From JANPLG01 sp964609085 (GTDB taxonomy: Bacteria > Armatimonadota > SYMT01), in the NCBI GenBank assembly GCA_964609085.1, contig CAZSRZ010000037.1, positions 1 to 43,580 of the forward strand: a stretch of 43,580 nt of DNA, written 5' to 3'. A program made the translations under genes and the position numbers. Below the pieces are notes generated by a model. The model was not told where the DNA came from, did not search any database, and saw only the letters and a list, made by a program, of their open reading frames with translations. Position 1 is the stretch's first letter; each line of letters starts with the position of its first letter. Below are positions 8,401-16,500 of the stretch, piece by piece.

Positions 8401-11400
8401 CGTTGCGCACAACGGGCGTCCCGGAGCTCTGGTCCTGGCGCATCCGCTGGTACTCGCGGATGTCGTTCGTGCCCGCGCCGAGCCCCGGTTGCTTCTTGCC
8501 ATGCCACGGTGCCCCGAGGTCAACCGCCTGCTGCTGCACGTCGATCTTCATCTCGGGCTTGACCATCACCTGGACGGCGAACGTCCGGTAGGCTTCGCGG
8601 TAGTTCGGCGTGATGGTGAACTGACCGTCGCCGTTGGCGTCGTTGTAGAGCACGATCCGGCGGACACGGTCGTCGTAGTCGGGGTTCAAGTCCGGATAGG
8701 GGGATGGATTGTCCTCACCCGGGGCGATACGCGGAGCCGCGGGGATCTGATTGGCGGAGGTGAAGCTCAGCTTTTCGGCGCGATCCCAGTAGGGTCGTCC
8801 GTTCTCCCCAAACAGCGTGCCGGGGAAAAGCGGGTTGAAGGCGGAAGCCGGCGGCGCTCCATTGGGGCCGGAGGTCCGCCAGCGGGTGGAGTAGATGTCA
8901 TCCGGCGTGTAAAGCGGGATGTCGATCGAAACACCCAGGCCCTGGAACTGCGAAAGGGCCGGCAGGTTGCCGTTGGAGTCGCGGCCGGGAACCTGTGTCG
9001 GGCTGCTGGAGAGGTCGAGCGAGGTGCCCAACCGTGCCACGGATACGCGATTCTTGGGGATGCTGGAGTAGAACTGGCCGGGACCGTCGTCCCAGAAGTT
9101 CAGGTTCTGCTCGAAGGAGCCTTGCGGCCGGTTCGGCGCTCCGTCCAGATCCCGCAGCGCGGCCTGGCCGCGCGTGCCGTAGTCCGCACCCTTGCCCATC
9201 TTGGTGAGCGGGGCGGTGGCGGCGCGGAGCTGCAGCCGCGCACCGGTGGGGCCGAGGAAGCTGCGGTCCGCCACGAAGAGGTGCGCCAGATTCGGGTAGG
9301 AAGTGGTGCTGAGGGGGGTCGACTTGCCGTGCTCGCCGAAGAGCACCTGCCGTGCAGCATTGCCGCCGACGATGGCCTGACCGACCGTCGGCACGATGGC
9401 CTGGCCCGAGCCGGACCGTGAGCCGTCCACGGAGTTGCCGGCGTACATGTCGCCGTTCCGGCGGCCCGGCTCGTTGCGGTCCGTGTAGGTGGACTGTCCC
9501 CCGATCGGCGTGGTGATTGCCCCGGCGGGGCCGTAGAGTCCGGCCAGCGGACCGGCCCCGTCCGGATCGTAGAACATCTCAATCGGGTTGTTGTAGCTGA
9601 CCAACGGCGCGTACTCGCGCAGGGCACCGACCCAATCCCACTTCGGTGTGCCGGCGGTCGTCCCGCCGGTGGTGAGGAAGCGGGTGTTTCGCCCCGTGAT
9701 CATGTCGACCGTCGGACGCTCCGGCTCCCAGTAGTGGACCTTCTGCGGATTCGGGGCGCCCGTGGAGATGCCGGACATCGGGTTGTCGGGCCACCGCCAC
9801 TGCACCCCCGGCTGTGTCACCGAGAAGTGGTAGTACACCTCGCCGTCGAAGTTGTTCGTCGTGATGGCGGGCTCGCGCTCCCAGAGGAGAGGCGTACCGG
9901 GGGTGAGCGGGTTGGTCGGTGAGGGCTGACCCGCGAAGATTGGCACCACGGCAATGACGCGGCCGTTGAACACCTGCGGGCGCACACCCTGATTCGGGGG
10001 TGCCTGGACGGCACCGTTGCTGCTGGCGATCCGGCCAATGACCGGATTCTCCAGCACCTGACCGTCGATCTCCGGCACGTTGTCGTTCGGATCCCCCGTA
10101 TAGCGCGCCACCAGGTTGCCCGCGTCGCCGAAGTCGATGACGATGCTGAGCTGTTGTCCCCACTCCAGGAGCAAGGAGGCGTCCAGGGTGCCCACCGTGC
10201 CGCCGATGTACTTGGTGGTGTCGGTCGGGTTGGCCGGATCCGTGGTGATGCGGATCTGAACCGGGGCCTCAACCAGGGAACCGTTGTTGGCCTGCGCTGA
10301 CGGCGGGATGTAGATCGGCGGGTAATAGATGCTCCCGGAACCGGCACCGGCGAGGTTGGACCAGGCCGTGACGTGGCCGTTCCGGTAGGTGATGTAGACC
10401 CAACCGTCCACGATGGTGATCGACCCGCCGACGTCCGTCAGGAACGGCATGTCATTCCAGGGCGGCCCGTCGAGGAAGAACTCGCCCGGGTCGGCGATGT
10501 AGCCCCCCATCACCGGGACGGGCGTACCGCCGGCCGGAAGCCGGGGATCCATCGCGCCGAGCAAGACTTTGTAGGCGCGGAGATAGTGGTCCATCGCGAT
10601 GGTCCGACCGCGATAGAAGCTGGGCGCAATCAGAGTCCCGAGCCCGTTCAGGCTGCCCGAGGTCATGATGGCCGGCTGCCGCACCTGGTCTCTGAAAAAG
10701 TGCGTGGTGTCGACTTCGGCCGGCTCCTCGTCCTCCTGAAGGTAGGCAGGCGGGGCCGGCGAACTGATGCGACGCTGCTCGAGACGGGTGTTGACCACGC
10801 TCAGGCTGGCGCGCGAGCGATAGAGCTGGCTGGTGGGGTCGCGCGGGTTCTCATACCGGTAGCAGGATGGGAAGACGAGGGTCTCCTGCACGTTCTGAAG
10901 CGTCTGGCTGCCCGGCGATTGCGGCGCTTTGTAGAAGACCTCGACCTGTGTACCGAAGGGAAGGGTGTAGTACTGGTCGGACGTTTCGTCGTACCAGGTT
11001 TGGGCGGTCAGGTAGAGCGTGTCGTACACCACCGGCCCTGCCGGATCGTAGTTCGGGTTGGCCGCGCCGGCACCCGCGCCTGGGGCACGTGTGGTCTGGA
11101 CAAGGTTGCTCGGCACGCCGTTGGCCTTGACTGTCCCGACGCGAATGCGGTTGAGGGGGATGTCCTGGTCGCCACCGACGAGCTTGGCGATCACGCGGTC
11201 AAGCTCAGCGACGGGGCGGCTTAGCTGGACGAATCCGTACGGCTTCATGCTCCCGATGTACTCGTAGAGCAGGGTCCGCGGGGACGCCCCCATGGGCAGC
11301 CCGGTCTTCGGACCCAGGGTCTGGATGTAGGGGACGAAGAGATGATCGTCGCCGAGATCCAGATCCGGATTGGCCGCGTCGGGGTTCGAGTCGCCACCCA

Positions 11401-13450
11401 GGCCGACGGCCAGCGGGGAGCGCATGAAGTAGTGCTTGGTGACGGGCCCCGGAGTGAGCGTGTTGATCGGATTGCCGTAGTAGCGGGTGGCCGGAACGGG
11501 GCTGTTAAGGTCCGGCAGTTCGCGCGGCCACTGGGCCGGTTCGACGGGGTCCCCGATCATGATTCCGGGGGTGAAGCCGGTGTCGTCGCGGGGCCACTTC
11601 CAGCGGAGATCGGTGGTGCCGGTCGGCTTGCCGTCATCGGCAAAGTATTGACCCGTCATCGCGTCCTTGCCGAGGACCTGCAGCCTACCGATGGCGTCGA
11701 GAGCGCAAATAGAGCCCTTCTCCGACGCAAACACCACCTCATCGTCGTAGCCGATGTAGGCGGAGCCGTTCCGGAGCTGTCCGAGGGAGTTCTCCATGGG
11801 CGTGTTGCCCTGGTAGACCACCGGCGGAACGATGAAGCGTTCTCGATTGCCGAGGCTGTCCCGACGCGCAATAGTGCCGGGCATGCCCACGGCCGCTTCG
11901 CTGTCGGTCCAGCGCACGAGCGGATCGTGCCGGTCCAGCAGCATGGTCATTCCGTTCAGCACGGGCTTACCGGGTGCTTCCAGTGCGTAGAACGTGCCGT
12001 AGGTGTCGGCGACGAAGAGCTCCCACTCGCTGACGTTGTGCTTGGTGACGGCATTGATCAGGGTGCCGGAGGTCTTGCCCTGGCCGGTGAAGAGGCCGGT
12101 GAGCCGCACGAGGGCGACGGCGGGAGCCATCCCGTAATGGAATCCGGGGGTCTCGGTGATGCCAGTGTCCGCGGGGGTGACGTTGGGAACCTGGTAGGCC
12201 CAGCGGGGCGTCGGGTCGTTCGGGTCGATCCGGGGGTCGCCGTCCGAGGCGGTGTCCTCCAGGTCGGCGCCCTTGGCGTTGAGACAGATGATCTGGCCGT
12301 CGGCCGTCGTCAGGAAGAGGCACGGGCGGGAGTTGGTAGCGTCGCCGATGTTGGCGAAGCTGCATCCGGCCACCGGAATCGGATTGGCGCCGACCGTGGA
12401 TCGGACCGTGTAGGACCACAGCACTGCCCCACCGCCGCCCGTGGTCGGGATGAAGTAATCAGGATTCGGCGGCTCGATGTGAGGGGGCAGGGACGGGTCG
12501 TTCGGGTTGCCCGGCTCCACGGGATCCGGCAGCCAGAAGTGACGCGGATCGTTACGGGGGTTGGGCGACGGCTGCGCGTTCGCGACGGCGTTCGGCTTCT
12601 TCAACGCAAGGCAGATGACGCGGGCGAAGTCACCGTCCTCCCCGGTGCCCACCACCAGGAAGAGCACGGGCAACGTCTCGGTGACGGTCTGCCCACCGAC
12701 GCGGTAAACGGCAGGTACGCGGGCAAAGATTGGGGGCTGGGTCACGACGCCGACACCCGGATTGGCCGAGATGAGCGAGCTGCGGACGGGCTCGAGGTCG
12801 CGCACACGGAGGCCGGGAGTGAACACGTTGTTGTTGCGCACCCAGAAGGGGCGAACCGTGTTGCGGTCGCCCGCGGCGATGGCGGCCGGATCGGGGTTGT
12901 TGCCGGGTAGCCCGGCCACGATGCGCGGGAAGTAGCAGTTGATCACCTGCTCCCGCATGTCCGCGGCAGCCACGGGGTTGACGGGCTCCAGGCCGACGGA
13001 GATGAGGACGTGGTCAGGGTTGGTGCCGTTGGTCTGATCGATGTCCACGACCACGGGATTCCACGCCTGGGGGATGTTCGGGGTGTAGAGCGGGCGGATC
13101 GGAACGGGCGACTTGCTCTGCGCCACTCGCCAAGTCTGCCATTCCACCTCGGGATCCTGCTGGCGCACGTCGCGCAAGGGGCTGGTGGGCGGACTGTCGC
13201 CGAAGGGCGGGTTGAGGGTCTGGCCGCCGTTTTCCTGAAGTTCGTTCACCCAGAACTTGGCAAAGTTCGACTGGCTCGCGTCCGTGAAGCTGTCAAACGC
13301 GTTGGTCGCCTGGTTGCTCGAGGCCTGGTTGACGCTCGTGCCGCGGTAGGCGCTGCTTTCGGTACGCCAGTGATGGAAATCCATGGCAGTGACGGGCAAT
13401 GCCGCCAGCACGCCAAGAATCAACCAGATGGAGAAACTCCGCTTCACCAT
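5453..13450 (-). CDS. Giant secreted beta-propeller protein (2665 aa), candidate pilus-tip protein
   Basis: A Sec signal peptide (residues 1-22, KR then a hydrophobic core, ending VTAMD) shows export; no C-terminal membrane helix or sorting motif is seen. Residues about 270-1050 carry PQQ/quinoprotein-like blade strings such as DGQIICLNAKG (~383), YGTFYALEAPG (~487), GSICALDAIG (~578) and NGHVTAWS (~1027). Around 1600 is an EF-hand/dockerin-like calcium loop (NDANGDGQF), followed near 1700 by an Ig-like segment (FTIANTGNVNLAYVKPEV). From about 1940 to 2600 come TolB/sialidase-like blades: LLLAYTSNRSG, WLAFYATGN, AYLAYAGHN, LYIFWRR, LWLFWSSTRGSGGDLFW. The ATG has a GAGGTG site. It is last in the prepilin-V-W-X-giant-giant series, the position PilY1 occupies in proteobacteria; PilY1 also has a propeller and a calcium site. 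No VWA domain was seen. Function is inferred from context only; a secreted substrate of the pilus machinery is the alternative. Confidence 0.85.
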   Translation of the reverse strand: MVKRSFSIWLILGVLAALPVTAMDFHHWRTESSAYRGTSVNQASSNQATNAFDSFTDASQSNFAKFWVNELQENGGQTLNPPFGDSPPTSPLRDVRQQDPEVEWQTWRVAQSKSPVPIRPLYTPNIPQAWNPVVVDIDQTNGTNPDHVLISVGLEPVNPVAAADMREQVINCYFPRIVAGLPGNNPDPAAIAAGDRNTVRPFWVRNNNVFTPGLRVRDLEPVRSSLISANPGVGVVTQPPIFARVPAVYRVGGQTVTETLPVLFLVVGTGEDGDFARVICLALKKPNAVANAQPSPNPRNDPRHFWLPDPVEPGNPNDPSLPPHIEPPNPDYFIPTTGGGGAVLWSYTVRSTVGANPIPVAGCSFANIGDATNSRPCLFLTTADGQIICLNAKGADLEDTASDGDPRIDPNDPTPRWAYQVPNVTPADTGITETPGFHYGMAPAVALVRLTGLFTGQGKTSGTLINAVTKHNVSEWELFVADTYGTFYALEAPGKPVLNGMTMLLDRHDPLVRWTDSEAAVGMPGTIARRDSLGNRERFIVPPVVYQGNTPMENSLGQLRNGSAYIGYDDEVVFASEKGSICALDAIGRLQVLGKDAMTGQYFADDGKPTGTTDLRWKWPRDDTGFTPGIMIGDPVEPAQWPRELPDLNSPVPATRYYGNPINTLTPGPVTKHYFMRSPLAVGLGGDSNPDAANPDLDLGDDHLFVPYIQTLGPKTGLPMGASPRTLLYEYIGSMKPYGFVQLSRPVAELDRVIAKLVGGDQDIPLNRIRVGTVKANGVPSNLVQTTRAPGAGAGAANPNYDPAGPVVYDTLYLTAQTWYDETSDQYYTLPFGTQVEVFYKAPQSPGSQTLQNVQETLVFPSCYRYENPRDPTSQLYRSRASLSVVNTRLEQRRISSPAPPAYLQEDEEPAEVDTTHFFRDQVRQPAIMTSGSLNGLGTLIAPSFYRGRTIAMDHYLRAYKVLLGAMDPRLPAGGTPVPVMGGYIADPGEFFLDGPPWNDMPFLTDVGGSITIVDGWVYITYRNGHVTAWSNLAGAGSGSIYYPPIYIPPSAQANNGSLVEAPVQIRITTDPANPTDTTKYIGGTVGTLDASLLLEWGQQLSIVIDFGDAGNLVARYTGDPNDNVPEIDGQVLENPVIGRIASSNGAVQAPPNQGVRPQVFNGRVIAVVPIFAGQPSPTNPLTPGTPLLWEREPAITTNNFDGEVYYHFSVTQPGVQWRWPDNPMSGISTGAPNPQKVHYWEPERPTVDMITGRNTRFLTTGGTTAGTPKWDWVGALREYAPLVSYNNPIEMFYDPDGAGPLAGLYGPAGAITTPIGGQSTYTDRNEPGRRNGDMYAGNSVDGSRSGSGQAIVPTVGQAIVGGNAARQVLFGEHGKSTPLSTTSYPNLAHLFVADRSFLGPTGARLQLRAATAPLTKMGKGADYGTRGQAALRDLDGAPNRPQGSFEQNLNFWDDGPGQFYSSIPKNRVSVARLGTSLDLSSSPTQVPGRDSNGNLPALSQFQGLGVSIDIPLYTPDDIYSTRWRTSGPNGAPPASAFNPLFPGTLFGENGRPYWDRAEKLSFTSANQIPAAPRIAPGEDNPSPYPDLNPDYDDRVRRIVLYNDANGDGQFTITPNYREAYRTFAVQVMVKPEMKIDVQQQAVDLGAPWHGKKQPGLGAGTNDIREYQRMRQDQSSGTPVVRNVGNFYSQYWRNFTIANTGNVNLAYVKPEVKYTIPAQGTALIGIPGEGNDAWRALSLIHNFTPAALTDPFQIFLRTSFDDQLLPDNSAAYAASRRGVWLQKAQPGSAQPGSVIYVHNTGTPSGLAINRDPSNGGAARETFMAMNVPTGAALGQYGGSIRFYNDRAVTLIESPGAGPGYVYGRPGNTALPDGELDRSTAGEPLEPVCDPPLKLKLKVIENMTHGRGADAAAAAAAPDPERRYQAGAILDTSSQASNNQVRLLLAYTSNRSGLMGGDATRYDLFASLLAFDPNYLLFPYDELAVDRPPWLDFTGGAFGWSQVTAVPLNFSVSKPNLSQDPSTKLGAMAWTERQTIAPGTEVHRINYLPLVPNGNSVPTPGALVQMQPGGQPPSVGTQRTGVKMIPFSFNGYPGQPTWLAFYATGNSVRKQITQTWTSDISNGASWASEMTLATSKSLGSADDPSVGVIDQMQREPAPLPARPNQPPFLLPENTVLPATAYLAYAGHNQRQGRTDVYLNRYRLAALTTTGQRGTADPRSRGQDFSILEWPRVEAAYIDPSNTVVPIGGEVLKANSTRTIYQSAGVDWMIQIDYRPVQVYLARPDLPAGTPGSLTLPVPLINTAQVATLATNDEAIFSLTPALTAQPQLQSQRIVIDRAAGIVRLPMDARTLARLAIPAQPFSTTTPDPVILADYVPGGQRITSGDASGSSPVIVPAIAQPGQPPIMDASWYRQQVTTNAWNNGIPIAGRADRLYIFWRRAAGRVSGGPSCFYKVLRPGVKLRLGTIAAIDPANFQVSTPTLPEEVNPANGQIFFPATYEGQQVIVRYRSTQTGQLITEQHLVRWVEESGEMPVPMETSVNEGSLEAFPSFEQVPMAAVNGNLTTSPVTKLEKLWLFWSSTRGSGGDLFWATIAPRIGPEANVGGSVTRTMALSLRSRNVTTPQALQFLQQAAMIERRRPALLPNVTRRGPWVPAQPRRITPTRAAR

Positions 13451-13556
13451 TACCGCACCTCAGATCCTTCGGCAGCCACCAGGACGCTCGGGCTCCCGCA
13501 ACCTTTGACGCTCCATCCGCCGGGATTGCTCCCTCGGGGACGGGCCACTCTCTTCA

Positions 13557-16500
13557 TCAATAAACCAGGTCCGCGTAGTTCGGCTGGACCGGGATGTAAC
13601 TGTTGGTCAGCTCGGCCGGATTGCCCCCGCCCACCAGCGAGGTGCGCAGCGTGGGCGCCTGCCCGGGGTCGAGTTGGGATGCCGCCCGCCACCGGATGCT
13701 CGGGCCCGTGGCCGTGGCACCAATCCAGAGATCCGTCGTCCACCCGTGGAGCGGGCTGGTCGGATCATAGGGTGCGCCGCCTCGTTCCGGCGCTCGGAGG
13801 TAATCGTTGACCCGCAGCAAGAACACGTCGCCCCCAAGCAGCGCCTGCTGCTGCGGGATGGTCAGCCCGGATGGCGGCAGGTCGTTGCCCGGGGTACGGC
13901 TGGCGATCAGCACGTAGCCGTTCTGCAGCCGCCTCGCACTGGCGGGTGTGAACCTGCGGCCTCCCGACACACGCGCATAGTCCTCACGGGTGAACGCCAT
14001 CGTCATGCGGAACTGCCCCGGTGTGGCGATGAGCTGGCTCGGCAGCATGCGCGCCTCCCAGACCCCGTCCCTGTCGGCGATCAGGAAGTACATCGCCTTG
14101 CTGACCACTCCGGCACCGTTCACTTCCGGCGCGAACCGCACATCCGAGCGAATCGTTCGCTGCACGCTGTTCACACCGCTGAGGCGATGGACGATCCGTG
14201 GACTGCCGGCAACGCCGACTTCGTCGTGGATGTCGGTCAGAATCGGCACGTTGGGGTCGATCACACCCTGGGTGAACCGGAAGCGATCTCCACCGGCCAC
14301 CGACCCGGGCCGCGGCTCACGCATTTCGAAGGCGCGAGGCTGCAGGGCGAGGGTCACCGGCTCCGGACCACTGGCCGTGAACTCATCCAGCTTGTAAGCG
14401 CCTCGCAGGAACACGATGCTGTCCCCGCCCGGCCGCACTTCGGGGATCCGATCGGTGACGTTCAGGTTGGTGCCCGCGAAGAACTGGTTGTAGCTCGCCA
14501 GGATGGGCGCCCCGGGGTAGACGACGGTCTGCCCCGCGACGGGCGCCATGGTGTAGGAGAGGTACCGTTCGCGAGGGAGATACGGCGGCGCGGCAAGCGC
14601 CAGGTCCGGAATGGGGGCGTCGATACCCGGGGTCGGCGGGATGATGATCCGGTTGCCGTTGGCGTCCGGCCAGAAGAGTCGCTGGGCACCCCGGTAGTTC
14701 AACCGCAGGCCCTGGGCATTGGTCTGCGAACACCACACGAGGACGTGGTACCAACGCACCGGGCTGCCGTCCGCCCCCACCTGGACTCCGCCCGAGAACG
14801 TAGGCAGCCCGATCGGGTAGCTGGCGGCGGAGAAGAACCCGCCCTGGTAGTTCACCTTGTCGACGATCTCGAGGATGCGGCTGTTGCCCGTGTCGGTGAT
14901 GAGCGTGTGAATCACGTAGACGAAACTCACCGGGCTACTGCCGGGCACCCGCTCCAGCTCGATCCAGCGCTGCACGTCCATCGGGCCGCTGAGGGTCAGG
15001 GGCTCGCCGGCTGGGAGGTACTTGAAGGGGTCCTGGAAGTCCCTGAGTTCCCAGACCGTCTTGCCCGTCGGATTCACCTCGACGCACCGGTTGTTCCCGG
15101 TGTCCGCAATCAGGTAGCTCTGCTCCGCCAGCGCCGTCGTTTCCGTGATCCCGCTCATGGAGTCGACCGGCCCTTCGGTGGTGGAACTGCTCCAGAAGAT
15201 GGAGGTCAGCGAACTGTTGCGGTCGAGTTTGCGCACGGCGGCGGGCCGGCTCAGGGCGAGTCGATCCGTGGTGACGGGAGCGCCGCCGGTGATGCTGAAG
15301 ACGGGGTCGGTGGGGATGGGGTACTCGCTCGTGAGCAGGCGATGCTTCTGTGACACGTCCAGGCTGGCCACGGCGAAGCTGTCGCCGGAGGCTTCCACCA
15401 CGCGATTGCTGTCCGCGATGACGATGCTCGGTGACCCCAGGAAGGAGAGTCCGCGGCGAGAGGTGACGGCGAGCAGCCCGTCCACGATGGCCGGTGTGGA
15501 GTTCGCCATCACCTGCCCGCTGGGCGGGTCAGCGGCGATGTCGCGCTTGCGCGTGAGGGCTGAGGCACCATAGAGAGCAATGTTGCCGATGTTGAAGCCG
15601 TCCAGGCCGGTTGCCGGCAGCGGGAACGACGGATTGACCGACTTCGGATCGATCGGCAGTTCGTGCAGGTAGCCGGTACCGCCCATCAGGTAGATCCGGT
15701 CCCCGGCGATGGTTGCCCCGGCGTGCCACGACTCGGCCTGGCCAGCAACCGAGGTGCGGTAGATGGCGGAGATCGGCACGGGGATGTAGGCGGTGGCCGG
15801 GTTCTGGGTGCTCGGTTCTCCCATGCCGGGGTTTCGAAGCGCCCAGCGGATCGGCACGGCCGGACGGCCGCCGGTGTCCACCCCGATCATCAACAGCTCC
15901 TGCGGGGATCGCGCCTGGCGGAGGTCGAGCGAGAAGTTCTCCATGTTCTGGAAGGTCACGGTCGCGGTGTCCGGTTCGACGGAGAACTGGTTCGCGTAGC
16001 GGCCCCAGGGCTGTTCGGTCGAGAGCAGGAAGGGGCTGTTCGGGTTGATTCCCAGTCCGTGATCCGCCTCGAGCATCACATCCTTGGCGCGAGCGGCCGT
16101 GAGTCCCGCCGGAATCGGCAGCTTGAAGCGGATGACCGCGTCCGGCTCCATCACGTAGACGGTGCCCGCGGCACCTCGGCCGCGGGCCGAGAAGACGATG
16201 CGGCTGCCGGCCGCCGGGGCGGCCACGAAGGCGTAGTCGGAGAGATGGTTGCCGGGCGTGCCGGGGTTGAAGTTGGTGGCCAGCCCCGTCTGATCCTGGT
16301 ACTCAAGGCTGCGCATTTTCCAGCCGAACTGCGGCCGGCCACGGCTGGTGTAGACCGAGCACATGTACCCCTGGCCGGTGGCGTAGTAGATCCTGTTGTC
16401 GCGGCCGACGGACGCGCCGCCGGCAATTCCTGTGCGCTGAAGCTGGTTCTGGATGCTGCCGGTGCCGCGCACGTAAGGCGTGGCCGGACTCATGCGCGGT

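Noticed and set aside
13451..13556. Possible GEMM-like (c-di-GMP) riboswitch between the two giant genes: minus-strand CAAAGGTTGCGGG and GGCTGCCGAAGG, with a GGGA-GCAA-TCCC hairpin
   Set aside because: The 3' string looks like the end of GEMM elements near pilus genes, but the closing stem and the GGACGCAAAG core do not form. A covariance-model search with a significant GEMM hit would revive it.
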